From positions 1,905,005 through 1,969,004 of the forward strand of contig JANPWX010019821.1 in assembly GCA_024734555.1 (NCBI GenBank): a DNA stretch of 64,000 bases, given 5' to 3'. Below, piece after piece: positions 42,932 to 57,756 of this stretch. The stretch is from Trochalopteron elliotii (lineage: Eukaryota; Chordata; Aves; Passeriformes; Leiothrichidae). A model generated the notes under the pieces. The model was not told the origin of the DNA. It saw nothing but the letters and a program-made list of their open reading frames with translations, and did not search any database. Both the position numbers and the translations under genes were made by a program. The first letter of the stretch is position 1; each line of letters begins with the position of its first letter.

Positions 42932-45314
42932 TAAGTAACTCTAGAGATGGTTGGACAAATAAGAGAATATTTGTTTCTTTGGTTTTTAAAAAGAGACACT
43001 TTGAGGATTGCAGTGATTTAATGGAAGTTCCTTATCACCCCCCCAAAAAATAGAGAATAGTCTTAGTAATCTTCATTTCTAAGCCAGTGTTGTAGCTTCC
43101 TGATTTCTACACAGATTTTTCACTCTGCATGCACTATAAAGTTAAAAAAAAAAAATCAGCATATTTAGGATTTCTTTTTTCTGCTTTCTACTTTTGTCAC
43201 TGTTGATATTATGCATCCAGAAGAATAGCCTGAAAATAAATAAACTGATTTGAAGATCAGAGCACAGGAAAATAGAGATTCTAAGTGGAAATTAGCAAAT
43301 TTTACTGTGTTTTATATTGGTGTAAAGTGGCCTCAGTGAATGCTTCTTCTCATTCTCAAGCCCACACAGAACAGAATTTTCCCAGTTCTCTCTTGTTGAA
43401 ATGAGAACTGAACTTTCACACTCTTTCATACTCATTTAGTTCCCAATTTTTCATCCAATGTCATTGCTAATAGATTGAGGTAAATATGTCAGCAGAGACT
43501 ACTTCTGCATTTTTTTCAAGTGGGGCTTCCAGTTCCTCAAAGACTGCAATTGTAGGAGTTGAGCATTAGTCACGTGTTAGGAGTTTGTCAGTGCCTGCTG
43601 CTGGAATGTGCATATCTTTACACAGATGGTATACCTGGCGCTTTTTATTGACATACCTGCTCAGTATCGGTTAACCATGCTTTAAAGTAAGAATTTCATG
43701 CAAGCAGAAGACTTGGTACCAGAATCTTGGGCAGTACTTCTGTCTTTTTCGTGGTTGTTCCTGTGGTTTTTCATATGTAGTTTTGTCTTCCTGTTTACTA
43801 GCTTTGATAAATGGTATTTCCACTTTATAAAGATACTCAAGTGTTGCATGGTTTCAGTAGCATGTAGATTTACAGTATAGATTTAAAAAGAAAACTGGGA
43901 AGTAGCTTTTGGAGTTCTATGGTCTATAAACACATGATACTACTTTTTTATGTTTATGCAAACATATTTTTACACTTCTAGTCCAACATGGGATGGTTTA
44001 TTATCATAGTTGTAATCTGCCTTGGTTTTTTAGTTCCAGCTGTATAAGCTTGTGTCAGTTTGCCAAATTTGAATAATTTAGACAAGCATTTTTTTCCAAA
44101 CTAAATTATCATCCTGTATGAAGTAAAAGTTCCTTATATTCTTACTGTTTCTAGGGTTTGTTCAGAATTGTTTGAAGTGTGATGTGAATACGCAGAAAAA
44201 TGAGTGTGATGCCTCCTCCTCTTCCCACTCGATACTAATCTCGTGTTCTCTTGCTCTCTAACCTTACTGTCAGAGTATTGTTGCTTCTGCAGCTCCTGCT
44301 CTGAAATCTGGCCAGATGAAATCAGGCCAGTGTCTGTACTTGAAAACTGTGATGGAGACTTGGTAATCATGGCAGTGGTAGGAGGACTGAGACTACTCCA
44401 CCCACCCCCACTTTGCACATGGAATAGGATCTCTTTTGGCAGCAAGGTTGCTGTGTCTGTGTCAGTGTGTACCCACTACTGCCCATTGAGCAGAAGAATG
44501 ACAGTCTGCATATTTCATAAGCTTGATGGCATGAAGTTCAGCAAACTATTTGCATTGCAATTTAGGTAGTTGTTTTGCAAGGTGAGCAAACCCTATAAAG
44601 TTTCAATCAAAGATTTTTTTTTTCACTTTTCCAAACTGTTTTGTGAGTTTTTCAAGTTGAAGAAGTGCGATTTTGAATATCACAAAGGTAATGCATTTAT
44701 TTATTTTGACAGTCAAAGAGGAAAAGATGACGTTAGCAGTCCCTTTGTAAACTTGAATATGCTAACTGCTACAAAGTTTTGTAGTTCTCAAAATCACTGT
44801 GATGTTACATAAAGCTATTGAAAAGACAGGATTGTCATTTTAATCGCATGCTTAGACATTAAATATGTAATCCTTTTTCTCTAACATTCTAATATTCTCA
44901 TTTTGCCTAGGGACCTATCCTCTTGACTGTCTTTGTTCTTACAGAACAATTTCATATGAACAGAAATAAAGCTGAAATCACATTAAATAGCTGATCTCAC
45001 TATCCTCAGAATCTACCCTAAGTGTCCATTTTCCATTATGATTAGAACATAGTATAATTCCTGGCACTCGTGTTGTTTTCTGACTACAATTATGAGGCAG
45101 TATGCCACACAGAGGGACAGTTTTGTAGAACTGAGCAACTGCAGCTGCCCTTTTGTTGCCATATGTCAACACACAGTCCCAGGCCAACAGGGTCTATGGC
45201 CTGTTCACTATTGGTTTTTATTTTCTCCTTCAACAAGAGGTTTGCTATATTGCATACAGCCTCCTAAACATTTTACTGTCTTACTAATTGACAGTTTCTC
45301 AGAGTGAGCAATTA

Positions 45315-45568
45315 ACTGGACATCAAACTGAAAGATGGTAGACTCAGAATGGATATTAGGAGGAAATTCGTAACTGTGAGGGTGGTAAGGCACTGGAACA
45401 GGTTGCCCAGAGAAGTTCTGGATCTCCATTCGTGGAAGTGCTCAAGGCCAGGTTGAATGGGACTCTGAACAACTTGGTCTAGTGGGAGGTGACCCTGCCT
45501 GTGGCAGGGGAGTTGGAACTTGATGGAACTTAACATCTCTTCCAACACAAACCATTCTGTGATTCTGT
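45315..45568 (+). mobile_element. CR1 LINE 3' fragment, sense
   Basis: About 250 bp of CR1 tail: TCAAACTGAAAGATGGTAGA, GGCACTGGAACAGGTTGCCC and AACATCTCTTCCAACACAAA, ending with degenerate ATTCTGTG units near 45568. It is strongly 5'-truncated and noncoding. Confidence 0.88.
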
Positions 45569-48500
45569 TCAAGGTCATGATTTATATGCAGGGATATGTG
45601 GGCAGTTGGTTAATTATTGCAGTGGCCAAGTAGGTCCTCACAGCACTGAATACAAAACAGAGATACTTTATCCACATAGCTATTGGGAAGTTTTTCTTTC
45701 AGCTACCTTCTATCAGTAAACTGATCTGCCAAAAACCCAAGTTCTATGAAACATTTAATTTACGAAACTTTTAAAACCAAATCCTTCCTTAAAAGATTCA
45801 GCAGCCACGCACAAGCATGAGATATCCTTGAGGAACCTTACTTTATTGCAGTCTTTTGGTATATTTAGAGAGTTCAGATGTATTTTCATAACTCTAGTTC
45901 TTAGTGACAAGAGTCTCCTTTCTTGACTTGGAAATAACCTTTTAAATTCCCACTCTGAGGACTCTTTCATCATCTTGAAAGGGATGTCATACATATTACA
46001 TACAAACTGGAAGCCACTGTCTTTTCCTCATCTCACTTAAAACCTTAATAGTTTTCTTTTTTTTTTCACTTTTATCATACAAATAATTGAATTGGTCAGA
46101 ATTTCATGTACTTTTTTCTATCCAGCTGCAGCAATTAGAGTCTGTTAGCAATACTCAGCTATTTCTAGTGAGCTCTGCTGAAGCCATCATTTTTTCAGAC
46201 ATCACAGACTAGAAAGCACAGATGTCTCTGAGCAGTAATAATTATTTTCTTTCCTCAAGCATGTTTTGCACCTACTTGTTTCCCCTTTTTCTGGCCTTGG
46301 ATGCATAATTTCTCTCTTCCATTTTATTTTCTCTTCCACTTTATTATGTCTTTATTTAGACTGCATAAGTAAAATATACTCTGTCTGTAGTTCTTTGTGG
46401 AGCCTTGGTTATGGTTTCTTCCTGTTACACAAAAAATAAAAATTTTCATCCTATATTGTATAGTAAGTAATTCCTTAGAATTCACCAAAGCAATGCAGGT
46501 GGTCTCATTTTTTAAAATGGCTTGATAGCAATACCTGACTCCTTTTACTTGGAAGCTGTGGATGGAATTAGGTATTCATACTTTTCTCTGGAAAAAACAT
46601 AACTTCATTTCTGAATTTGAAATCTTAATTTATGTGGCTAGCCCTTGTAGCATGGTTGTGAGTGATGATTATCTGTTTTATACATTTTTTAAAAATAGAA
46701 AGCTTTGAAAATGTTAGAAGCATTTGTGTATTAAATACTAGAATTCATTGTTCATTTGAAAGGATAAATTTTCTTTTAAACTTAGTCCTGTGCATGACAC
46801 TGTCTCTGAGTTTCTACTTTGTTGGTAGCTTCATATTAATAATCAAAACAGAACAGTGCAAAGAGAGGATGATACATCCTTGTGTAAAATTATAACAATT
46901 TAATTAGTTGATCATTGAAGAGTAAATAAGAGCAAATAACTGTGAACTCTTTAAATTCCTCTTCTATCTTCTTGGGGCTTTAATTTAACTTTTTACAGTT
47001 ATGCTCAAGAGGAGAGTTATAGCCTGTCTTCCAGAGAAGCTTGAAGTCTTCATGGGGTTTCTTTAATTTGTAGTTGTCTTTTGCTAGAAATGCCTCTAAG
47101 ATTTTTGTTAATTTTACCCATAAGTAAATTGGAAAGTTATTCTCCAGTGATTTTGCACTGAAATTTGACAGGAGGATTAAATATTTGGTGCTTCTGGGAT
47201 GTGACAGGCAATTAGCAAACCCTGTGACACTAATTTGTAGATCTTGTGCCACCCGTAGATTTCAAAATCCTGAATTCAGGGCCCACATATAGATGCACAG
47301 AGAATATGTAGGCAGGTTAGAACAAAGGCTTGGCAGGGCTGACAGGACAGGCTCTAGAGCTGGTGTGACTCTGCCACACAGTGAGCATGTCTCAAAGAGA
47401 GAATTGGTTTCCGTGTGCTGCAGTCTCTGAGCAAAGTCACTGTCACTTTTGTTTGCTAAACCTGAATGCTCCTCATATATTAAATTTGAATGTTGTAGAT
47501 GAGATCAAAATACTAAGGCGCTCTGCTAGGCCAAGATAACTACCTGCTCTATCCAGACTCTGGGTACTTCAGGAACTTCAGTGATGAAAACCTAAATACC
47601 AGTGGTGTTCGAGTGCACAAAAGACTCACAGGAGTGGCCAGGCCCACCTCCCTGCCCCTTAGTGGGATTTAACTTTTTAAATTATAGTCCAGGTTTTCAT
47701 GTGTGTGTTCTGGCTGGCCATTGAGGCCAATGCTTCTTGTTCAGTATAATTGAAGAATTTAGGCACACTAAAGAGGGGATTTCATGACAATTGATATCTC
47801 TAATATAAGCTGAACAAATGAAAATGGAAAGATATGGTGATGCTGGAACATGTCTTCATTTTTCTGGTGGCTAGATAAAGGAAAATTGAAGTGCAATGTT
47901 GTTCAGCCAGTGGGTAACTTAATGAGCTCGCAGCCCTGTTCTGCTGTTTCAAAATGTTTGGTACACTTTGTACTTCTGAGGAGTGGGTTGGTAACTGCAC
48001 GATTCATAAAGGCAGTGAAATAAAGTGGATGCAAAACCCCCTTATTCTTACACAAAACAGAAGTAATAATATATTAATCTAGTCCTGGGCTGACAACTGC
48101 ATGACTGGCTGTCACACAAGACAGTCGTGCATTTGACCACAGAATCCCTAGGGAAAACATTTCTTTTACAAGTTGACAGAAGAAATGTTTGGACTAGAGA
48201 AGAATTCAGATAATTTATCAAGTAACATCTGTTTTAAAACTGGAATAAATTGATGGCATGCTTCTTTAACTTAGTTTATGTTGTTTTGAAATCTAAGGAA
48301 GATAAATGTTTCTTCAAGGGATGGGGGCCTAGATTTTAGGGTTCATTTGTAGATTTTTAAAATTCATTAGAAATACTTAGATAATCATTATATCATTTAG
48401 GTGCCATTGCATAATAAGCAGTGAGATCATAGCATATGACTGAGTCATTGTGAGGTGACCATGCCGACTTTGAAGGTTAATTGATTCTAAGTTCCCTGAG

Positions 48501-51500
48501 TAGGTTCCCATAATGACTTCCTCTGAGATCTGGCGATAGTTCTGTTTCATAGCTAAGAAAGCCTGGCAACTTGCAAAAGCACTATCCAGAAATCCTTTTT
48601 CCATGGGCGTGATGTATTTTATTTCCCAGAGGGAGGTGTGTGGGTTGCAATCACATCTGTCAACCTTCCTTTGGGAAGGCTGGGAAATGCTTTTACCACT
48701 ATTGCATTTTATAAGAAAGAATGCAGTCAGCTGAAAGCTTTAATTTACTTCTCTCACTTCAGGAAAGCTAGCACTTCTGCCTAGAAATATCAGTGAAATA
48801 GCACATACCAGCTTTGCTCTTAGTGAAAATGTTTATACAAAACACTTCTAAAAACATGTGCTCTGCTACTTTAAAACAATATAAAAGGTCATGTTATAAT
48901 GATGGAATAGGTTTAGTCAGCCCTTAATGACTTTCTGTATTATAACATGGTCAATAATACATTAGAATTAGGTGGAATTAAGATGTGACTGCCACAAAGC
49001 ACAAACTCTTATTTTATTGAGCATGATATTTGAACAACATACTAGGACTGCAAAATTATGACTTAATTTAAATGTAAAGAGAAAGGTTTTATGCAGGAGC
49101 ATTAACAAATTTATGCTTTAGAGGAAAACAGTATGTGAAGGTGAACATGGAGGCTTTGCAGTCTTAAAGGAATTTAGCTGTGACTTGGCTTGTAATCAGG
49201 TTTCTCTGTTAATCTGAATAGGTGAGTATAGGTTGCTGTCCATCCTTTTCTTACTAGCATTTTGACAGTTAAAATTGTCTTGTCTTAGGGCAAAGAAAAC
49301 TCATCAGGAAGCTGTCTGGTAATTCCTACCAGCAAACAGAGGACTTGAAAGCTCTGTGCTTCTTGGGGATACCAGGTAGAGATAATCCAAAGCCCCTCTA
49401 CAGGAAGATGCACTAGTGCTTGATGAACCTCTTGCCTCCACTCCCTTCAGGAAGCATCTTTATCCAGTTGGTGGTTGGGAGCAGCAGTCTTTTAGATGTT
49501 GGTTGCGTGGCCTCCTCTGTGGAGGCCCAAAGGCAGACTGGGAGCAAGTTTGTGCGGCTTGGGAAACCCATGCAATGATTTGGTTTCAGTCAGATTTCAG
49601 CAGGGTGTTTGTGCATCAGCATCCTCAAAGCTAATTTAGAAACAAGGGCCCATTGTGATGGAGGTGGAAACAGTGTCCTTCTTGGTAGAAGATGATGTTC
49701 AAAAAGACCAGTCAAAAGGGCCAATGTATGGAGTTACCTGTGCCTCCTTCTTTAGATTAACACTGCTTCTCTGTGTGAGGTGGGATATCCACATTGGTGC
49801 AATGGGGCTCTCTCCTTGCCTTATGGCTCCACTTTTGAAGGTGACTCTGGTTCACTAAAACATGCAGTGTTTATGTATTGTGGGACTCTGTTACACTGGC
49901 TAAGGCACAGGACTAGACAGCACAGCAGCATTTTAGGAGGCTTTTGAAGGCTGCAGTAGCTTACACAGCCAGTGTCTTTACTGGCTTCTTCTGTGATATC
50001 TGGAAGTCTAGTCAAGATCATCTAGTTATTCTACATCTATAATCCAGTTATGAAATTTGTGAAACCTGTCTCTGCTGATAAATCTGAGGACAGTGTAATT
50101 CAGTCAATTAATTGTGGAAGTCAAACTTGTAAAGTATGTTGAGTGTGGACCTGTATTAACCCTCCATGACTCACTGGAAGATTGGCTTGCAGAGGTACCA
50201 TGGGCTTTTGTATGCCCATGGTAGCACAGCTTGATATCAGATCTTCCTGAGTCAGCAAAATGTAAGGAATAAGCAGTCTCCTGACAAGCATGAAGAGGAA
50301 GCTGAAAAACGCAACCTCCCATGGGGAAATGGGTCACTGCTCTGCACGTGAGAAGGGCCTCCTTTGGAGGTTGCGTGGCACAGAGGGACCTTTCTGGGAA
50401 GCCAGGCATTTCTGAGCTCCCAGGCGAAGTTCCTTATGCATGCTAGTATAACTTTTTACTCATCATAGCTATAAAAACACTTTTCTCTCATGGTTTACGT
50501 CCCTACCATTAGTAAGCAGCAGGAGCAGCTAGATGGGCACTGTGCTTGCCAGCTATGGCAGCACCCCAAGCTTCTGGAACTCGCCCCCGCATCTGAGGAG
50601 TTACCAGCAGGAGGATTCACAGTGGCCCCCTCTCTGAGGTGAACACACACAGGATCTCCTCCTAGACATCAAGAGTGAGATGTGTAACATGAGGGGGCAC
50701 ACCAAAGTCCCACAGACCAGAGGTACAGCTGCTTCTGGAACAACACTTTGCATGCTTTACAGCTCGTCCCTCTTCACTCGCCTACTCGTTCAGCAAGGGC
50801 TGCCAAGTCACTTCGGGTAACAGTACTTAAGCATCGAAGAAGCACACAACAGATTGGAAAAATCTACGGCTTTTGCTAATGAACTTTCAGTTTTAAAAAA
50901 GAAGAAAAACATTTCAACCTTTTACCTTCTCTGGCCCTCAGTTTTGAGATTTGCAAGCACTAGGTATATTACCTGTGGAATACAGATAACGTTTTATTGC
51001 ACACAATTATAAGGCTTATGATGTGAATTAAAGAAATGTCACTGCAATTAACCTGTGGTAAAGACAGAAGAATAGTATTCAGCAGTACAGGATCAGAATA
51101 ATTGCAGATAAGGAGAAACTGAAGAGTCTCTTACAAACGTAGATACGTCAAAAAGTTGCAAACTTTAGAAATGAAATCTTTTGTTTTGGGCTCTGTAAGA
51201 AATGTGTATTATCAGTGATAACCATAGATACTATTAAGTTTCACAGACTGCATGTCTTTAAAATGCCAACAGGAGTAAGAGCAAGCTTTACCAGCTATGA
51301 AGCATAACACCACCTGTGTGACACTGTCAGAGTCTGTTTGAGACTGCAGGGTGGACAGCACAATGCTTGAAGAGGGCATTGCTGCAAATGCCTGCCTGAA
51401 TACTCCCCTAGTATTTGTGATGGCTGATGAATGATTTAAGCACCAGCAGGAGCTTTTACTGTTTTGCAGGGTTTCCAGCTGCTTGAAGAGCAGGACCAGA

Positions 51501-52669
51501 TGCAGTCTTTTTGTGCAATCTTACAAACTTTTCCTCAGCTGAGGATCCCTCTTCCCCAGCCTGTGTGATAGCTAGCCCAGTACCAAACCATGCTGAGTGC
51601 ATACAGGTGATGGATTTTACTGGGGCAAAGGCTGGGGCAGTAGCCAGTGAGTCTGCCCCCTCCATGTGGCAAGGCTGTGCTGCAGTTTACAGCCACTCAA
51701 CAACTGCAGCCAACATCCACTTGTAAACATGCAGAGAAGCAAGCTTCACGTGATGCTAAGGCCTTTAGCCCAATAATTGGAAATTAATGTCACCATTCAG
51801 TGCAGTGCTGCAGAAATACAGACGTTAGCCTGAAAACATTTTGGTTTTTTTTTTTTTAGTCGGAAGGAAACAATGAGAGAATATGCATGTGTGTCTATTT
51901 GTGAGATATTGCTGACCAGGCTCTGTAAAATAACAAGTTGGATTTAATCATTAGGAATTCCATTTTAATGTCTCTACAACAACAAAAAATCATTGAAATG
52001 ACCTCTCATCCTTACAGTCTATAATTCTTATATTTTAATGGCACTTTGTTTCAATAATTGCTTTCATGCAGAAAATATTACAACACAAATAATACCCAAA
52101 ACAATACTCTCATTATTGTCTAGGCAGCTCAATGAAAGCACCAAGAACTCATTAAAATACACTTTTCATGCAATTTGCATTACAATAATGCAGATTAAGT
52201 CTCTTAAAAAGTAGACATGATAAAGAAGTCAAATGTATTTCCCAAACAGAAAGAAATTTGCCCAAACTATTTACCTATTGTTACATGTTAATCACCACCT
52301 CATGTTTCATAATCAGAGCTTTAAATCATGAACAGATTATTTTCTTTCCCTGGAGAAAAGCAATAAAAATTAGGGTGCACTTTCTGAATTTGTTTTAATA
52401 TCATTACAATTGAAAACATGGGGTATTATGACCATTTTTGAAGTCACTAGGACTTTTCCAAGTAATATCCCTGCTTTCACAGATGGGAAAAGTAGTTTGC
52501 CACAGTGGGCAGTCGTACATTCTTCAGCTGAAATGTGTTTGTCTGTTATTTGGGAATAGCTGTTATTCTATCACTTCAGTTTCCCATCACTTCAGTATCT
52601 CTTCATGCTGTTGACTGAGTCAAGAGCTGCTTGACTGAGCTGAGAAGAGGGTCAGTTTCTCTTTTTTCC

Positions 52670-52670
52670 C

Positions 52671-52693
<23 letters not shown>
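52670..52693. repeat. (CT)n microsatellite
   Basis: About 12 CT units follow a T/C-rich lead-in; this is a polypyrimidine strand of the sense transcript. Confidence 0.85.
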
Positions 52694-52701
<8 letters not shown>

Positions 52702-53394
52702 AAAAGATGTGCTTATGTAGCCTGTCTTATCTCTTTTCTTTCTGCTGTTGGACTAGAACACTTGCTGGAAACAGTCTTAAGGGCGTTTCATTGTAGAAAA
52801 GTATTGTCATGTTAGAGTACAAATAAAATATAGGTGCTGTATGTAATACAGTATTTCAAAAACAGAATCTATTTTCAAACAGTTGGATGCTCTGGGGAGT
52901 TTAGAAACTAAATAGTAGAACAGCTGCCAATAAATATTTCAAAATAAGCTTTAAATTTTTTATTTTTCGATGAGGGTGTAGAAATCTGATGGTTTACTGA
53001 TATGAGCCAATTCATGTTTTATTTTCTAGATAGTGTAGTGTCCCATTATGTTAGTATGTTTTGTGTCTCATTACTTCATATTTAATTTTATTTTTTTAAA
53101 TGTGCATACAGAGAGTAGGAGGCTTTTGCTTCATTTAAATTTAAATATTGTTAACCATGTTTGTTTGGGTTTTCTAAACTTTTTTTTTGTCTGAAAGTAA
53201 GACTCTTTTTACTGTATTCTTTTCAGGGGAGGGAGGTAATTACTAACTCTTTTGGGTATTGAATTAAGTCATTTTCATCATTTTTTTCTGATATTTGAAA
53301 CATTTAAAGCATCTGGATGCTTTTCAAGGCTTTTCAAGGTTTGAGGACAGCTCTACTAAAAGGAACCCACTGATTAAAACAAGCCTGTCAATAA

Positions 53395-54309
<915 letters not shown>

Positions 54310-54527
54310 TAGCTTGGCTTGGCTGATTTACAGATTGTGAAATTTGTGTGTAATTAGTGACATTTTGAAATTTAAATGAGAAAATTTTGGCATTTGATTT
54401 CAAATTAGACTTGCATTAAGGTTTAATCTATCAGCATCTTAGCTTATTATCTCTGATATACATGGACTCAGAGTGAGATTATGCCTGTTCTTTGCCTAGG
54501 TACTTATCTTGCTGCTTTTTCCTTTAG

Positions 54528-54576
54528 CTCCTGAAATAGTAAATTATGAGCCTCTTGGTCTTGAAGCAGATATGTG
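54528..54576 (+). CDS. DAPK1: DAPK1 coding exon 5: APE motif
   Basis: The 49 nt exon completes Ala184 and encodes PEIVNYEPLGLEADM plus two bases of Trp. The APE motif anchors the activation segment. Acceptor CCTTTAG and donor GTAAGT flank it. Intron 4, upstream, is 280 bp; intron 5, downstream, is only 147 bp. Confidence 0.96.
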
Positions 54577-54632
54577 GTAAGTTATTGGATCTTACTTGAA
54601 ATAAATCTCTTGTGATTATGCTTATGTTCTAA

Positions 54633-54719
54633 CCTTTTTTTTTCTCTCCTCTCTCTCTTTCCATCTATTTTTCTCTCCTCTCCCTCATCCTTTTTTTTTT
54701 TGTTTGTTTTTCCTTCAAT
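54633..54719 (+). promoter_or_regulatory. Long polypyrimidine tract before the microexon
   Basis: Nearly 90 nt of almost uninterrupted T and C, with repeated CTCTCT and TTCTCTCC elements, fill the 3' half of intron 5. Such tracts strengthen the acceptor and are known binding sites for polypyrimidine-tract-binding protein. Confidence 0.7.
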
Positions 54720-54723
54720 CCAG

Positions 54724-54750
54724 GAGCATTGGTGTAATAACTTATATTCT
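54724..54750 (+). CDS. DAPK1: DAPK1 coding exon 6: 27-nt microexon
   Basis: One base completes Trp, then SIGVITYI follows, with two bases of Leu at the end. This is part of the alpha-F helix of the kinase C-lobe. Acceptor AATCCAG and donor GTAAGT are both good. The length is a multiple of three, so skipping would keep frame but remove nine residues from the structural core. Identity is certain because the join with both neighbours reproduces the kinase sequence. Confidence 0.95.
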
Positions 54751-55329
<579 letters not shown>

Positions 55330-55469
55330 TGAGTTGTTTTTTTTCTGTGTGGCATTTACATCTCTAGTACATAAAATTACATGATATTTGGAGATGTTTG
55401 TTTAATGAACATAAACCAGTATGCATTTTATTAATATCTGGAACAATTCTATCTCTTATTCTCGTAAAG

Positions 55470-55515
55470 GAAGAGAATGACTATTCAAGACAGTTTGCTG
55501 CATCCTTGGATCAAG
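55470..55515 (+). CDS. DAPK1: DAPK1 coding exon 8: end of the kinase domain
   Basis: This 46 nt exon gives KRMTIQDSLLHPWIK after completing the split Lys. HPWIK is the characteristic C-terminal end of CaMK-type kinase domains (residue 276). Intron 7 before it is only 141 bp. The donor is GTTAGC, weaker than the neighbouring donors. Confidence 0.96.
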
Positions 55516-57173
55516 GTTAGCATGCCATTCATTCTTTGTTGTCCTGTTTTTAATCATTCTTCATTTCATGATTTGCAGGTTCCTTAACATGGAGTGTTGT
55601 CATAATTGTCTAATGTAATTTACTGTTTTGGAAAGCTGTCTGTATGAAAGCTAACATGTGCAGAATGTGGGCTTCATTAATATATGCTCTGTGTGAGTTG
55701 GCAGTAGGGAAATGGTCCCCTATGGGAATTAAACTCATGGTCAGACAGAGAAGCTAATCTTCAGAGAGCATTGCCCTGACAAAATGCAGTCTCTGAATCC
55801 AGTCCAATTCACAATAATTTTTCGTCTCCTAATGCCCTTATTTAGACTGGGAAAAAAACAGTGATCTCTCTTCTGTCCTTCCCCTTTAGACTGAAGAGAG
55901 CAGTTGATGTGGTGGTTCACTTCCTTCTTCAGTGTTTGATTTGGATTGAGCTGTTGTGAAGCTGCTAGGTTGAGAGGGAGAAAATGGCTCCTCTTATTCT
56001 TCTTAATGTGTGTAGTACTACGTGGCAGTTATTTTTCTTAATTCCATATCACATTCTGATTGTGAGTAGTAAACCCATTCAGTGCCATTGTTTTCCCAGG
56101 ATATGGGGGTGCACAGTGAGTATTTGATCCCACTCCACTTCCCAGAAAACCAGTTAGCAAAATATTTATCTGTGCCACAACTGCTCCAGTTCACAGTACA
56201 ATGTCCGAGGGCAGGCATTTCTACACCAATGTGCCAAACTACAAATTTGACCATGCTTTGCTGATTTTTTGCTGAGGTAATCTAAAATAGTTGATACTTC
56301 GTATTGACATGAACATATTGACATGATATTTTAAACCACTAAAGCAATCATTGTGCAAGTTGGTCTGTCTTGGACCAAGTTCCGCACTCATGCAAAGAGA
56401 CAGGTTGTTTTGTACCCTGTTACTTTGCTTTATAACTTAACTTTCCAGGCACTTGATTCCCACTCCACTCGTCATACCCTCTTTTCCCCTTTCCCACCAC
56501 TATCTTTACCTGCATTTCCATGCCAGGGAAGGTTGCAGCTAGTTCCCTTCCAACCCAAGACTTTCAATGATTGTATGATATATATATCTCTGTAAAAATT
56601 ACTTCAAGAATGGGATCATAAAATGTAAAATTTTGGATACTCCTCTAGTCATTGGTGCTTAGTATTAGCCCATAAAAGTTTTGAAAGGATCAGGCTTAGA
56701 GTTGTTGCACTGGTAGGTGGAGTGTGATTTTTCTGAGGGAGAGGGTAATTTTTCAGCCACATCCAGGTGATTACACTGAGCCTGTAACAAAGATTGACTG
56801 CATTTAAAGTCAGTCAGGAAATCTTCCCAGAAGACAGGATTTATCTTGGAAATCAAATGCCTCTATCAGAGAGGGAGGTGAAGGACAAGGTTGAATGTTC
56901 TCATGTTTAAAGGGGTTTTTTGTTTAAAATGAAAAAGCACATTTTAGTACTGCGGTTTTAGGTCTGGGTTTCCCTTACAGCATTTTCTTAAGAAATTCCA
57001 TCTGTATGCCAAGCTAGACTCTAAATATTAAAATGATGTACTTACAATTACTTTATTATTACAGTAGGATTGGAGTACATTGTAATGTAAGTGAAAGTCA
57101 TCACTGAGAGACAGTCTTACACGCAGAAAGTATGAGATTTTTTAGAACAGCTTTATTTTCCTTTTGCTCGCAG
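55516..57173 (+). other. DAPK1: DAPK1 intron 8 (1.7 kb)
   Basis: AT-rich unique intron. A small local duplication of TATTGACATGA occurs at 56302-56312 and 56316-56326. No gene or mobile element is recognised. Confidence 0.75.
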
Positions 57174-57263
57174 CCGAAAGACACTCAGCAAGCACTCAGT
57201 AGAAAAGCTTCTGCGGTAAATATGGAGAAATTCAAGAAGTTTGCAGCACGACGAAAATGGAAG
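57174..57263 (+). CDS. DAPK1: DAPK1 coding exon 9: autoregulatory/calmodulin-binding segment, first half
   Basis: Thirty codons (277-306) encode PKDTQQALSRKASAV and then NMEKFKKFAARRKWK. In mammals this segment folds back on the active site and is released by calcium/calmodulin. Ser289, the RSK phosphorylation site known in human, is present. Position 303 is Arg where I remember Lys in human; the charge is conserved. Acceptor GCTCGCAG and donor GTAAGT flank a phase-0 exon. Confidence 0.96.
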
Positions 57264-57663
57264 GTAAGTCATTCAAGAACACATCAAAATGTTGGTGACA
57301 TACAAATGCAGTAGCTTGGCCTGTTCCAGGCAAAGGTCAGCACATTTAAGAGTGGAAAAGAAGGAAGAAGAAACACGTTCTTCTGTCACTGGGAATAAAT
57401 TAAGTGCTAGAGTATGGTAGTATGGGAGAGGACTTCTTTGTTAATGATCTGCGTACAAATGCTTGTGTGTGGATTGTTTGCTTTGTGCTTCTAATGGATT
57501 ATAAATAACAAAAGTTGAAGTATCAAATTCAGTATAAAAATAGATGGGGTGTTGAAGTCAAACTTCAGTTGGTTTTGCTAAGTCCTTTAAAATCTCTGCA
57601 GTAGCACCCTATCAGAATTTTCTAATTTTTTTACATATAGCTCTTTTTCTTATTTTTACAAAG
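57264..57663 (+). other. DAPK1: DAPK1 intron 9 (400 bp)
   Basis: Short AT-rich intron with a weak acceptor (TTTTTACAAAG); nothing else seen. Confidence 0.85.
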
Positions 57664-57756
57664 CAATCAGTGCGTTTAATATCCTTGTGCCAAAGATTAT
57701 CAAGATCTTTCTTGTCCAGAAGTAGCATGAGTGTCGCTAGAAGTGATGATACTCTG
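57664..57756 (+). CDS. DAPK1: DAPK1 coding exon 10: autoregulatory segment, second half
   Basis: Thirty-one codons (307-337): QSVRLISLCQRLSRSFLSR, then SSMSVARSDDTL. Ser308, the inhibitory autophosphorylation site whose loss of phosphate activates the kinase, is the second residue. The sequence is basic and serine-rich, as in other DAPK1 proteins. It is a phase-0 exon with donor GTAAGT. Confidence 0.96.
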
